64,000 bases of DNA from Misgurnus anguillicaudatus (GCF_027580225.2 NW_027395276.1:558001-622000), one strand, 5' to 3'. Counted from the stretch's first letter, positions 46,133-59,169 are shown. A program made the numbers and translations. The notes: generated by a model from the sequence alone, not told the origin.

Positions 46133-47706
46133 AACTAATAAAACTCTAAAGTAGACTATTAAAATAAAATGTTAACCTAAGACAACCCTGATATTTTTTA
46201 TTTAAAAAAAGTATTTTTGAAGTTTAAGTACCTGCAGAAAATTGTGGCTTGGTACAGTATGTCTTCTTCTAGGTGAAAATTTCAATAAATTCTTTTAGGT
46301 TTTTGACTCACTCACGGGTTCATTGTCATGGTGGAAAATCATCATCGATGGGTCAAGCGTGTGTACACATGAATTTGTGCAGGACATTAGCATTGACAAA
46401 TAAATCATGATTCACCAAAATTGTTTTTACTAAAGAGAGCTGTGACACAACACAGAATAGCCTTGAGTACCTTTTGCTTTTATAAAACGCTTATCACAGA
46501 ATACAAATACTGAGGCCACAAAAAAACGCAACTTTCATGAAGTAAAATCCCCAGATATCGTTCTTCCGCTGGAAAAAATCGTCTAAAGTCAATGGCCCAA
46601 TATTGTTTTTGTTATTTAAAGAGTGCATTAGTAATATGCGCCTATAAACGAGAAGACAACACGCGTTTGCTTATTACACACATGGATGCGCAGCAGCACA
46701 CAAACGTTTTTAAATATGAAAAATCAAAGGATTAAAATGTAAAAGATTATTATTGAAACTATTGGACATAAATGAGGATCGATTATAAGAAGGTAGAAGG
46801 CATAAAGAGCTGCTTCACCTGTAGCCTGGTAAGTAATTTAATGTTTTTCTTTAAACAAAAGCAAATATTGCATTTTTGTATGTTGTTTTTTAAATGCGAC
46901 CACACAGATTTATTGTATATGATGACCTCTGGATACAGTGAGATAATAACCTAAAGTAATGCTTTTTAAAACCCTTACGGTGGTGTCCGAGTGCTGAAAC
47001 GTTTCGGCTCTCCACACGTTTGTAAATTTGTTATCTCCTGTTTGTTACAAATAAAGTATTATAATTTTTTTTATAATTCTTTGAATTTCATAAACTCCAG
47101 AGAGGGCCGCGGCTGTAGCTTTTCATTTTTTAACTACTTTTAGTACTGAGAATTTCCTAATAAATAAATTATTTTGATTACATGTGTCTGTCTACAGTTC
47201 ATGATTTTAATAAACTGTTTTGGGTAGGACTGTATTAGCATGTTAAAATATATTTAAAATGTTATATAGTTACTATTGTTACAAAATAAGTGACACATTT
47301 CTGCCCATTAAATTGCATAATATAAAAAGAATACATTATATTTTTATTTTTTTTTATATTTAAGGGTTGGGTTTGGGTTTAGGGTAAGGTTTGTGGTAAG
47401 GATAGGCTGCTAACATTATTGATAAAATGGTTAAAGGGAAATTATACAGCAATCTTTATGGTATGAAAGATTTGTAAATGTTTTATGTTTTGTAGTAAAA
47501 TGTAATAATGCTATGATTAAATATTGCAAATACGTCTATATTGCACACTGCCGCATATTTAAACATAAAAAATACATTTTGTGTTTTTAAAAGTTACTTA
47601 TTAATACTACATACATATTAACAGTGAGACAAGGCTGGTAAAACATTCTTGAATGCTTCTCACCCAATCAGATTTGAGGGCCATTATTAACCATCGTATC
47701 GCTACA
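46133..47706. other. No gene recognised
   Basis: Includes a repeat-like stretch near 46600-46700 (GCATTAGTAATATGCGCC, GCGTTTGCTTATTACAC) without definable ends. Confidence 0.45.
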
Positions 47707-48134
47707 CAGTCTCATGAAATTTTGTGATATAGTCACGTAACTTTTTGATTCTTTTTTCATGATACTGCCACGAATTTCCGTGTTTTTTCTTAAACGTATC
47801 ACGAATTTCTGTTTACGTGTGATTGTCACTTATTGGTTACTCAACTGTTTTTTCCTATTTTCAAACCATTGTCGCTTCGGTTTAGGGTTAGGATATTACT
47901 TGAAGTATTGGTTTAAAAAAAAAAATCGGAATTATTTTTGATATTTTCTGATTTTTAAACCATTGTCGCCTGGAGCTAAGGTTAGAGTTGGGTTTGGGTA
48001 AGGATTTAATTTTATGTTAATGTAACCCTAAACCGAAGCGACAATGGTAAGAAAAAAGGAAGAAACAGTTGAAGAACCAATATGTGAAAAAAAATTAAAA
48101 GTTACATGACTATATCACAAAATTTCGTGAGACT
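47707..48134. mobile_element. Foldback element with CAGTCTCA ends, copy 2
   Basis: CAGTCTCATGAAATTTTGTG at the left is answered by CACAAAATTTCGTGAGACT at the right. The centre repeats the CATTGTCGCTTCGGTTTAGG / AACCGAAGCGACAATGG pair seen in 21639-22108. Confidence 0.85.
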
Positions 48135-49630
48135 TATTCTTTCCTTTAGATTAATTATTTTGACTGATTTTGGTCATTAATATTTTCTATGAAATTTAAA
48201 GATGGTTTAACTCATTGTTTGACTCCGTGTCAATGATTCCAATTCCAGTTTTTTCAGACTACACATATGTTTGTTTGGTTTCATATGTTTGTTTAGTTTG
48301 ACTTATATCTCAACAAATTTCACTTGCTTATTCTAGATTTTTTTTTCTGTTGTATGCATTTCACAAATTTCATTTAATTGCACCATTTGATTGAACTGTT
48401 GGCATAAAATCTGATCTACTCTGCAATTTTTCTGGTTAAGATCTGCCCACTGACCAATCTGACAGTCTGACTAATCTGTTTGCTTTTGTGACATTTAAGG
48501 GCTGCTAAGTTTGAAATCAATCACAATAATTGTTACATTTGTGCATCAGTCTCAGTGAATGGTCGTACAGAAAACAGATCATTTTGCAAAAATTTTCAGA
48601 GTACGGTCTGCTCTTAACACTTGATTCAATTATAAATTATGCAAATAAAATAACACATAAGATATTAGTGCTGAATATGATTTGCATGGAGCGATTTACC
48701 ATCTTGTAAGTCAGCATTGAGGGTTAAATTATAGAGAAATGAGGCAAGTTTGTGGTAAAACATTTCAATACTCATACATCACAGCAGTTTAGCAGCACAA
48801 ATAAAACGAGTCACAAGTTTCACAAATGAGATGAATGGCTTAATGCTTAAAAAAGCATACTGAAACTATGCACCTGTATTTTCAACATTTTTAAGCCACA
48901 GACTTTGCAAACATGCTAAGCAATTAATGCACTTTTTGTATTGCATTTGACTTCTGTAAATTACGTAGCAACCAGCCAATCAGATTAAAGCTTTCCATAC
49001 TAAAATAAGCTTTTGCCCTTTAATGCGCAGAATACATCAGAAGGTCAACAAAAGGATTGTGGGTGGTGCGTGGGTACACCGTCATGTACTGAGACTAATT
49101 GAGCCCCGACTGTTTGCATCAAATTCTTGCCGTCTGGTAGTTTATGCAAGGCGCTGTGAATTACAGCCTCAAGTGAAGGTTTATAAAAGGCAGAGGTGAA
49201 CCTAAAATAATCTACAAAGCTTTGCCTAAGTATTCAGACCCTTAACAAATTCCGTATCAGCTTGTACCAGTATGTATGAGATTTGCACATAGTTCAGGTA
49301 GGATTTCGGCTCATTCTTGCAGGATGATTAGCTCCACGGTCATGCCGCTGCACAATGGCATTTAAATCAGGGATTTGACTGAGTAACACAGAGCTGTTGA
49401 ACCACTTCTGTCATAATGTAGCCATGTGCTTGGGATCATACAATGTTGTTCAGCTGAAATTAGAAATGGCTTTAAAGCTTCGCTTTTTTGACACATTGAC
49501 AGATTGAAATATTTCAGACTGGTCTCACTGTTAATATATAGACACGTAACTGTCAAAAACACAAAACGTACATTTTTGTATCAATATAGCATTTAAAAAG
49601 ATATTTTAAGCCGCTAATACAGTTCATTAT
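48135..49630. other. No gene recognised
   Basis: Nothing supportable. Confidence 0.5.
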
Positions 49631-49850
49631 GGAGCCCCTAAGGGGACATGAGGCAAAAATTAAATAAAGCGTGCGCACATGAAAATCGCATTTAGTTTTG
49701 CTTGTGAATGTGATACTATCGTGTGCGCACGTAAAACTTTCGCTTTCATGTGCGCACGCAATAGTTTCACGTGCGCACGTGATGGTTTCACGTGAGCACG
49801 CGAAACTAAACTTTTGTTTTTTTTACTCCAATGTCACCTTAGGGGCTCGG
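49631..49850. mobile_element. Small MITE with internal GTGCGCAC repeats
   Basis: GGAGCCCCTAAGG and CCTTAGGGGCTC form the inverted ends. The 220-bp element contains at least five GTGCGCAC or GTGAGCAC words spaced by TTTCGC/TTTCAC, such as CACGTGCGCACGTGATGG. Confidence 0.82.
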
Positions 49851-50678
49851 TAGTTCTCTAAGTCATGTACTGTTAGAAATTAAAAGCATAATAATTTATT
49901 TATTCAAAAGCAGTACCAAAGTACTCTCTGGAGTGTAAAGAGTACAGAGAAGTATTAAAGTAATTTTTAAGAGATCTTTAAAAAAAACTTATTTGTCCCC
50001 AAGGCCAAAAAATGACACCTTCCAAAAAACTGCTCTAAAAATATTATATATCAATATTTTTTCTAACTACCTCTGCCTAAAACATATCAAATATGATTTT
50101 TTATTAATTTCAAATATTAAGACATTTTAACCCTTTATATGCCAGTTTGTTTATATTAGCCATGTTTTTATCGTAAAATAATGTGTGCATGAAATGGTAA
50201 AAATTAGGGCCACCTGGAGAACAAGTATAAAAATCAAAATGATATCTTGACATAAAGGTATGCATTAGTTTATGTTAAGATAAATGGGGGTTTAAAATGA
50301 CAGTTATAATGGTTTTCAATGGGGCACTTTTGGGCCCTAGGATCAAATGTGTCGGTTTTTGAGTAGCTTAGCCATTTTAGGCTAATTTAAAAAACTGAAA
50401 CCAAAATTCTAAGATGTATCAAAAATGATTAACCTCTGGCAAATTTGGGCAATATTCATTCAATACAGTCAAAATCAAAATGGCACAAAATGTTCCTATC
50501 TGTTATTCCAGCTTCTCTCTGTCAAGGCGTGCATTTCAAATCCACTGAAAGATGGCAATATCGCAAATCTGTGATGTGGCATGCAAGAGGCAATGAGCTT
50601 TTGATATCACTGCCATAAAGCAATGTGTCAGAAAGCTTAGTGAGGCGCAATATTAAAATTTATCTTGAGATTTGGTGT
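49851..50678. other. No gene recognised
   Basis: Nothing supportable. Confidence 0.5.
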
Positions 50679-51132
50679 TTAACTCTTTCACTGCCAGCGT
50701 TTTTTAAAAAAGTTGCCAGCGCCAGCGTTTTTCATGATTTTCACAAAAGTTTAATGCCTTCCAGAAAATGTTCTTCTTTAAATATATAAACATACAATAT
50801 ACCAAATAAAAGAACAGACCCTCTGCTTTCAAACAAAAAAAAAAACGTTTCATCCTACCTTGAGTGGTTCTTTGGTAATCAGCTTTTGAATATGGGTAGG
50901 TTTCTGCAAAAACACCACATTTTGAGCAAAAAGCAGAGATAATTCCATTTTTGTGATGGACTTTTCATAGAGATCCCATTCAGAGCCATCTTTAAAACAG
51001 ACACGGACATGCAGCCGCTTGCCATAGGGCAATACTTCCAGGTTTAAAGAGTTGCGGAAGGGCGCCACCTGGTGGATAATAGCGGTATTGCGGAAAGACA
51101 GAAAATCTCGTCAATGGCGGGGAAAGAGTTAA
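50679..51132. mobile_element. TTAA-flanked MITE (CTCTTTCnCCGCC family), copy 2
   Basis: 454 bp, opposite orientation to 43060-43487. Ends TTAACTCTTTCACTGCC and GGCGGGGAAAGAGTTAA. Internal landmark TGCCATAGGGCAATACTTCC. The 72-codon minus-strand frame also exists in copy 3 but holds no known domain. Confidence 0.9.
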
Positions 51133-53194
51133 GAGCACTGCTGAGAACTTTGATCAAGATCACTGGATAAAGGGCAGAATTTGGATCTGTTTCTCTCAAT
51201 CGTATGAATTTTAAAGATTACAGTGAATCAATAAAATTAACATCTTTTGTTAATTTATGTTGTGTTTTGGAGTAATTATTATCGCATAGGAGAAGACTGC
51301 ATGGGAGAAAAAACCTTTTGTGTGTCATGGCAAACAAACAAAAAATTGCAAAATGGTTAAATGATTACAGAAATGTTATGAATTTCAAAGTTTTAAAGTG
51401 TAGTCTTGTTTAATATTGTGTATTCTCTGAAAGTCGTCAACATTTCTTAAGGGAAATGAATAAACTGTCTTAAATAAATAAGTCACAAAATACGACTGAA
51501 AACATTTTGTCCACGATTTTAAAATCTATGAATAGGAAAAGTACAAATCTGTATGTCTGTAAAGCTGTTAATACGTAAATACGTGGTTGTACCACACTTT
51601 ATTTAAAAAAACACGGATTCTCATCATGTTGAAATACCTTGCTATTCTAAGATTTTTCTAACAATTCTCCTTTGCATTTATATCTTTATAGAAAGCTAAC
51701 ATTAATACGAAAAAAATATTTTATACAATTCTTGTTTTAATAGTATGTTTTATAGTTTGATAGATGGGAATTTCAAGAGAAAGGTAGTCATGCACATCCA
51801 TGTAAATCTGCCTAATTGCTTTCTTGACTTGTGTCCTGTTTTTATTTTGTAAAATAATATTGGGGCCAGCATAAACAATGAAATTATTAAGTAAATGAAT
51901 CAGATATGACATTTAAATGCGATTTTCCATATCGTGCACTATAGACAATATCTGTACTGTATATATTTTGGCAAAGTAATGACTTTTTGAGCTTCAATAT
52001 TCACGCAAAGGTGACCTGTCCCCGATGATTTGTGCAGATTTGTGTCACATCAAAACAAGCGATACTAATGAACTCTCTTTATGCAAACAATGAATTATTA
52101 TGAATAAAAAAACAGCAAACTCAGAGTTCCTCGAGAAATCATTCCCTACTTAACAATCCCTGACAGTAACCACCCACTGTCAAAATTGTTGTAATCAGGA
52201 TGTGCACAAAAACACTAACGCTGTCATCATGCAAAATGGATCAGACTACAACATTGTCAGCAGTTTGCATCCAGCGGTTAATTTGTCCTATGTTTCACCT
52301 GAAGGGTGATAATTACATGGGAATGGAACGGGATGGGTTGTTTTCCGAAAAACAATGAGCCAATATATATGCATAAAACCCTGCAAAGCTTTTTGAAGGT
52401 GTTTAGGAGTTTCATTAAACCCGACGGTGGCTTGAAAACTCGCTGATGACTGAACGCTGATGCTGTCTTTTTGTTTTGACATCTCATGGGTGTTTATTAT
52501 GTGAGATTGTATGGTATGGTCACCGGACCCCTCACCCCGATCCCCAAATTTGGGCCTGGTGTACTTTTTACATTTTTATCTTTACTGTTTATTCCTTTGG
52601 ACAATAATGGTATTAAGGGCCTGAAACTAAAACTTTAGTTTGAACCCTCTATGATCTGGGGTTGCTGTATGGCAACAATTTTTTCACTGACTTACTATTG
52701 CGTTGTTTAGATTTAAAGGGAAGTCTGAGAAGAAATCGATGATACGCTGTTTTGAAACCACATGATATTTGATTTCAGTCCAAAAGACAAGACACATGCT
52801 GAGACTCAAGAGATCCTCAGGCTGTACTATTGTAGACATTTCTGCTGTACATCTGGATTTTCGCTGAGACTTTGATAAGTTAAACAGATGTTACTTTATC
52901 TAACACAGTTTTAGAAAAAAATGAGAAGATACCGTATAAACATCACCATATGGAAACTACATATCACTCTGGATAAATAGCCATAATGGATTTACAGTAG
53001 ATGTTTTTCTATTATAGATAGTAGCATTAAATACAGTGTGAAGATTTTACTTTTATTTGTAAGTGTATATGTAAAGAATATATGTTTGTGCAAATGAAAA
53101 TCACAAATCGGAAAACAAAACCTGAATAATTTCTACAAGTTTCTGTAATAAAGTTTAGGGCGCAGGAACTCCACCCGTGTCCAATTGTGTGAGT
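51133..53194. other. No gene recognised
   Basis: About 2 kb of AT-rich sequence with short frames only. Confidence 0.5.
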
Positions 53195-53425
53195 TTTCAA
53201 CGCTATCTTACGAGATTCATACATATTTTTTAGAGTCGGTTAATTCGTATTAATTCATACGACCACATTCGTAAGTTTTGGTACGATTTGCCTTGACCCC
53301 TGTGATGTTGGGGTTAGGGGTTCAGTTTGTTGTTGTTTTCATGAAAATCATAAGTTTTTGCACGATTACCTAAAATTAGCCAACTCGTAAAATATGTATG
53401 AATTCTCGTGAGATCAGGCTGGAGT
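53195..53425. repeat. TACGAGATTCATAC / CTCGTGAGATCAGG palindromic repeat
   Basis: TTACGAGATTCATACATATT at the left is complementary to AATATGTATGAATTCTCGTGAG at the right, with a TTGGGGTTAGG centre. It is similar in plan to the CAGTCTCA foldback group. Confidence 0.75.
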
Positions 53426-53544
53426 TTCTTGTTGCATGTGGGTCCTCCAAAGAAGTAGATTTTAATGATGTATTATTCAATTATCATTTAACCAAAGATG
53501 TAACAAACATTTGACAGAGAAGTTTACAGCCTCCAGAATTTGAC

Positions 53545-53722
53545 AGCGTATCTATCCAATAATTCATACGACCACATACATTTTTGTATGATTTGCCTTG
53601 ACCCCTGTGACGTTGGGGTTAGGTTTCATTATTGTTTTTAATGATAATCGTACATTTTTGCACAATTTACTTTATAAAAATTAGCCAATTTGTAAAATAT
53701 GTACAAAGATCAGGCTGATCCA
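53545..53722. repeat. Second, degraded copy of the 53195-53425 repeat
   Basis: Shares AATTCATACGACCACAT, GATTTGCCTTGACCCCTGTGA, GTTGGGGTTAGG and AAAATATGTAC...GATCAGGCTG with the block 350 bp upstream, in the same order. Confidence 0.78.
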
Positions 53723-53795
53723 TATAACATTTAGCTTTAAGTACCATCATGATATTGTTTTCTGATTTCAAAACTTCTTAAAAAAGGATGCTTTA

Positions 53796-54996
53796 CAGGG
53801 CTCGAAATTGCGACCATTTTGGTCGCATATGCGACCGAAATTTAATCTGTGCGACCTTAAAATATATTTGGGAGCATTTGTGCGACTGCCCATTTTGTTG
53901 TGACGCGAGTTGATTGTGATCCTGCGTGCTGGCGCTGTCCCAGGTTCAGTGTTCTCTCCAACGATACATAACCAATCAAATTTCACCATTAAGTTCTTGC
54001 GTTTAATGAAGACCGCAGATTGGCTAATATGAGCGTCAGTCATTCCTTGTTGCCGTGAAGCGCGGAAATGTGAAAAGACGAACGCGTCGCGAGCATGACG
54101 AGAGCGAGCCGATTACAGCCAAGGTTACTGTATTTTTTGACGACGATCCGGATTCAAATGTAACTCCACCACCGGAAAATACGAGTTGACGTTAAACCTT
54201 TCAGAGAGAGTGGCTTAAAGATTTCGAGTGTCTCCGCTATGAAAATGTAACTTACTGTGTTTACTGCAAATCCTGTAAAACGGCGTTAATGGCGGAATCA
54301 AAACATTTTAAGCGCCAGACGTACCTTGCTTAAACATGGCGAAAGTGCCAAAAACACAAGACGTGTCATGACAAATGTGTTTATTATTGATGGAGACACC
54401 GACCTGTCTGTCAAAGTGTGTTTGATGGTGTATGTGCGCATGCGCTGGTGAATGGACATTCGACAAACATCCTTGTGGTCCATGTTGCTGTGGAATACGA
54501 CAATGCTGATGGTATGTTTTTGTTGTATTTTTTAAAACATTGCCTATTTAGTAGTAAAAGCATCCTGGTAATGCAGTTATCAATACCAATAGGCTATATA
54601 TTAGCCTTCTATATTAGGGTCACTTTTGTAATGTCACAATTAATCAGTGTTTTACGTGTTTGCTAGATTTTCTATGTAATCTTAATCATGTTACCTGTAA
54701 TTGTTAAATTATTATTGCTGCTATACTATTTCAACAGCATTTGGGTATTAATTTAGGAATTTATGCAGCAAAAAATAAAATAAAATAGAAGACCAACTTT
54801 TAAATGCTGGCCATAGGATGTGTAAAGCCCGGTGGTGGTGTTTTATTTTTATAAAATAAATTTATTAACATTTACATTGTAGTTGTGGTGCTTTTTAATT
54901 TTTGGATGGATGCGCCTAAATTTTTGCTGGTGCTCCTAACTCTTTAAAGTTGGGAGCACCAGTGCTACCAAATAAAAAAGTTAATTTTGAGCCCTG
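53796..54996 (+). mobile_element. hAT-type element with transposase remnant
   Basis: Ends CAGGGCTCGAAATT and AATTTTGAGCCCTG. Flanks share TGCTTTACA across both edges (53789-53797 and 54995-55003), overlapping the element ends, so the exact duplication is ambiguous. Subterminal motifs include ATGCGACC/GGTCGCAT palindromes on the left and TGGGAGCACCAGTG on the right. It carries a zinc-finger fragment at 54199-54327. Confidence 0.8.
54199..54327 (+). pseudogene. TTF-type zinc-finger fragment of a hAT transposase
   Basis: The frame reads FQREWLKDFECLRYENVTYC then VYCKSCKTALMAESKHFKRQ, and stops at a TAA near 54331. The FQ..WLK.F..L.Y pattern followed by C..C is the start of the TTF-type (hAT N-terminal) zinc finger found in KIAA1586/ZMYM-like and hAT proteins. 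The acidic lead-in VFFDDDPDSNV upstream is in the same region but broken by stops. The dimerisation and catalytic regions are missing. Family assignment rests on motif spacing. Confidence 0.65.
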
Positions 54997-55202
54997 CTTT
55001 ACATTTATTAAATTTTTTTTAGGTGATGCTATTTACATCAAGTGTCATTTTGTGTTCAAATAAATTAAAGAGACAGCACCAAATGTGTTGTTCCAATAAT
55101 ACACAGAGATGTGTCTAGTAACACATTTAATGTGTTGTCCTTAAATAGACACATGCGTTCTTCAGTGATCTTGCGTCCTTGTGTTTTCGCTCAACAACAT
55201 CA

Positions 55203-55486
55203 TTAAAGCAACACTATGTAGTTTCCATGTAAAAATGACTTACAGCTCCCCCATGTGGTTGAAAAGTGCAACAGTGCCTGGTATAAGACACTCTTCTGTA
55301 GGCAGGGGGAGGGGCGGGGCTGTGTGCTCTACCCTCCACCGCCACTTTCAGAGTGTGCTGGTAGCAGCTAGGAGGCTGCTCAGGTTGCAGCAGCAGTAGA
55401 ATTCGTCCAGTTAAAAGTTGTTCTATCACTGAAATAATTTTAGAGACATTATGTAAAGGTCGAAAAACTACATAGTGTTGCTTTAA
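55203..55486. mobile_element. TTAA-flanked MITE (AGCAACACTATGTAG family)
   Basis: 284 bp. TTAAAGCAACACTATGTAGT and ACTACATAGTGTTGCTTTAA are perfect inverted ends with TTAA at each edge. The interior is GC-richer than the host. ORFs occur on both strands and none is recognised. Confidence 0.92.
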
Positions 55487-56696
55487 CCGTCAAAGTTCAA
55501 TTTTAATTCTCAAGAACGCAAGATGTGTTTTTGATATTGATGATGTATCGAGTGCAGACTTGCACGCTGAAATCGCTTTATGTCCCAGACATTATTGCGG
55601 CAAAACAATGACGGAGGAAGGAATGCCCAACTGTTTTAACGCCATCTTAACAACAATAACACAAATATGCTTGTACATATATATGTATATAAATTTAGAT
55701 AAGGAATTATATGAGGTTGTTGACAAGTTGTATTAATTCCTCCAGTGCTTTTTTGTAAACATTTTAAGTATTAAATACATTAAAAATGCAAATTTGATAT
55801 TTAAATGTATGTTTAATTGGCATAGAACAAGTAATCTTAATTGAGTTTTTTTAGATTATATTATTATTTCCTGGTATCTGAAAAAAATATGTATTTGCTA
55901 TTACAAAATGACATAATATAAAATAAAATAATGTATATAATAATGCAGATAATGGTATGTTTATCACTTTATAAATGTTGAATCTGGGGAGGTCAGGTGA
56001 CATACAGGAAGATCGCACACAACTTAATTCTCACAAGTGCGTTCTGTGCTTTTGGAATGGAGAAACAGCCTTTGTGTTGTTTTAACACATCTTTTATTTA
56101 TTTTATTTATTGGAACACAAAATGACACATCATGTGTTTACAATGTGTAAAAAATCTTTTGATTAACATCAGTTTGTTTATTAGTAATGACGTTGAGTTT
56201 CACTGAGCAAATGTTGTGTGTTGTGGGTCTTTCTGGAGACTTTCATATCTCATATATGGAGAATTCAGCAGAACGCTCAGCCTACCTACACCATCTGCTC
56301 TTTCTATTTAAGACCTGAATGTGGGTTTCATTAAAGACAACCTTTACATATGAACTGCATGAAAATGGCACATTACCCAGTTTATTTCAATGTACGAGTT
56401 CAAAATTCACTCTAATACACATTCCTGGTCTTATTTTTGTACAGTAAAAACAGTGGTTGTCTATTTGTATAGTTTCTATAAAATATTAAACAACACTTTA
56501 CTTTTCAACTGCTGTCATTTATGTTATGTGGGAGCAGTGTTTGGATGTGGATTAATGGACATCAAGTAATTCATCTTGTCTTGTAATAGTTACAAGAATA
56601 TTTGTCTTGTAAATCTTGTACAGTGAATAATTAAGTCTGGTAAATAGTAAAAGCAATACATTATTGTTACTGTAATAAAGTTAACACACTGCAAAA
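55487..56696. other. No gene recognised
   Basis: AT-rich, with a TATATATATGTATATA stretch near 55677-55692. Nothing else supportable. Confidence 0.5.
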
Positions 56697-57063
56697 AATA
56701 ATTTCAAAATAAATGTTCTTAGTATTTTTGTCTTGTTTTCAGTAAAAATATCTAAAAAATCTTAAATTAAGATGCTTTTTCTTGATGAGCAAAATGATCC
56801 AAGAAAATATGTCTAGTTTTTAGACCAAAAATATGAAATTTAAGTGATTTTGTGCATAAAACAAGCAAAAAAATCTGCCAATGGGGTAAGCAATTTTTTC
56901 TTGAAATCACTTAAATTTTATATTTTTGGTCTAAAAACTAGATACATTTTTTTGGGTTGTTTTGCTAAAGCATCTTCATTTAAGAATTCTTAGATATTTT
57001 TACTGAAAACAAGACAAAAATACTAATATTTTTTTTATTGAAAATATTTTTTGCAATGCAGTG
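56697..57063. mobile_element. Foldback MITE (CACTGCAAAAAAT family), copy 1
   Basis: CACTGCAAAAAATAATTT at the left and its degenerate complement ending GCAATGCAGTG. Arms share TTTTTGTCTTGTTTTCAGT, TCTAGTTTTTAGACC and ATTTAAGTGATTTTGTGC with their complements. The loop word is CTGCCAATGGGGTAAGC. Confidence 0.9.
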
Positions 57064-57066
57064 GTT

Positions 57067-57427
57067 CACTGCAAAAAATGACTACTTAGTGTTTTTGTCT
57101 TGTTTTCAGTAGAAATATCTTAAAATTCTTAAATTAAGATGCATTTTCTTAATGAGCAAAAAGTTTATAGACAAAAAAAATACAATTCAAGTAAATTTAA
57201 ACTTAAAAGAGCAAAAAAATCTGCCAATGGGGTGAGGAAAAAAATCTAAAAATAAGTTTTCCTTTTTCTTAAACACTTAATTTAAGCCAAATTTTCTCAC
57301 CCCATTGGCAGATAATTTTGCTTGTTTTAAGCACAAATTCACATAAACTGTGTTAAAAGACTTCTTTTCAGGTCATTTTCCTACATCTTGATATAAGTTG
57401 TATTTTATATATTTACTGAAAACAAAA
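57067..57427. mobile_element. Foldback MITE (CACTGCAAAAAAT family), copy 2, truncated
   Basis: Begins CACTGCAAAAAATGACTAC only 3 bp after copy 1 ends, in the same orientation. The right arm fades near ATTTACTGAAAACAAAAATTG and the terminal GCAGTG is missing. Confidence 0.85.
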
Positions 57428-57476
57428 ATTGTCTGATTCATGTGTTACATCATTAATGTGAAAAAAAACACCTGCT

Positions 57477-57978
57477 TTAACCCTTTCACCGCCAGCGTTT
57501 TTTAAAAAAGTTGCCAGCCAGCACCAGCGTTTTTCATCATTTTCACAAAAGTTTAATGCCTTCCAGAAAATTTTCTTCTTCAAATATATAAACATACAAT
57601 ATATCAAATAAAAAAACAGGCCCTCTGCTTTCAAAAAAAAAAAAAAAAGTTTCATCCTACCTTCAGTGGTTCTTTTGTAATCAGCTTTTGAATATGGGTA
57701 GGTTTCTGCAAAAACACCACATTTTGAGCAAAAAGCAGAGATAATTCCATTTTTGTTACTGACTTTTCATAGAGATCCCATTCAGAGCAATCTTTAAAAC
57801 AAACACGGACATGCAGCCGCTTGCCATAGGGCAATACTTCCGGTTTTAAAAAGTTGCGGAAGGGCGCCGCCTAGTGGATAATGGCGGTATTGCGGAAAGA
57901 CGGAAATACTCGTCATTGGCGGGGAAGCGTTTTCTCTTGATTGACGAGATATCTCGTCAATGGCGGGGAAAGAGTTAA
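57477..57978. mobile_element. TTAA-flanked MITE (CTCTTTCnCCGCC family), copy 3
   Basis: 502 bp, same orientation as 50679-51132. Ends TTAACCCTTTCACCGCC and GGCGGGGAAAGAGTTAA. The right end carries the GACGAGATATCTCGTC palindrome that is also found at the left end of the oppositely oriented copy 1. Copy 2 (50679-51132) lacks it. Confidence 0.9.
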
Positions 57979-58448
57979 AAGCAATCATTGACAATTTTTT
58001 TTAATTTGATTTCTTTTGTTACTGTCGGTAAGAGATGAATGGAGACAGTCCAAAAAGAAATCAACAAAATGAATACAAAGACCCACAATATTACAGATGT
58101 AATTCCATCCATTTTTTGATGGTCTTGGTCTTGTCTCGGTCACAAAGGTGAGTTGTCGTCTAATTGACATCTCTCTTTTTGAACCCGTTCTGGCACGATT
58201 TGCGATTACACTAGGTATGTTTACTGTACATGCAACCAAATAATATGTTTGTAATCGTATTGATGGCTCAATCGTATTGAAAAACCTTCATGTAAACACC
58301 TTAATCAATACGATTAAGGAAGATTGGATGCAAATTTGGATCGTATTGAAGGGGGTGGTGTACTCCGATCTGTGATCTGATAAGTAGGAAAAAAACATGC
58401 AAGTAAACGCGGGAATCGTAGTATTTTCTCAATCGGATGGCAAAATAC

Positions 58449-59169
58449 TAGGGATGCACCGAATCCAGATTTTTTAGGTTCGGCCGAATCCCGAATCCAC
58501 CGTTTAAGATTCGGCCGAATCCGAAACCGAATACCGAATCCTACTTGCATCCTTATTCCATTAACACAGTAAAACACATTAATGAATTATACAACGTCCA
58601 CAGCAGTGTATTTTTCATTTTATTTAATTTTAACTGTACATTATACCAGGATGACAAGTTGGAAAACTATTTTGACAATTACCATAAGCCTATGCATAAT
58701 GAAAGCGATGCGTTGCGACACGTTCGTTTTTCCAATAAGCAAGCATCTCCGCGCTGAAAACTATATTTAACTTTGAGTGAGAAGCTCCGCTCGTCAATGT
58801 CAGTTTTCACACGGCCGTCCAATTACAATGTAGGAGGGGCGGGACATTACCACAGCAACCAACCGGCTCACAGCTGAAGCATCACAGCTACCAAGCGCTC
58901 GGCTGAAAAACAGCTGGCATTTCTCAAGGCGTTTTCAGCCGTGTTTAAAAGTTTTGGTGTGTCTAGCCCCTAAGGCTCACCGAAAGAAAAAGCTCATCTC
59001 CACGTCAGCACCCGATGTGTGTAATCAACGGCCGCGTGACGTCGACCAGCGTAGCGCAAGCCTAGGGTTCGGTTCGGTGGAAAAAAAATCTAGGATTCGG
59101 CCGAACCCGAACCCCGTCAAAAAGCCCAGTATTCGGCCGAATCCGAATCCTGGATTCGGTGCATCCCTA
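58449..59169. mobile_element. hAT-type MITE with perfect 8-bp duplication
   Basis: 721 bp with TAGGGATGCACCGAATCC and GGATTCGGTGCATCCCTA as ends, flanked by CAAAATAC at 58441-58448 and 59170-59177. The subterminal regions are dense in TTCGGCCGAA palindromes, likely transposase-binding sites by analogy with hAT elements. ORFs cross the repeats and are not genes. Confidence 0.94.
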
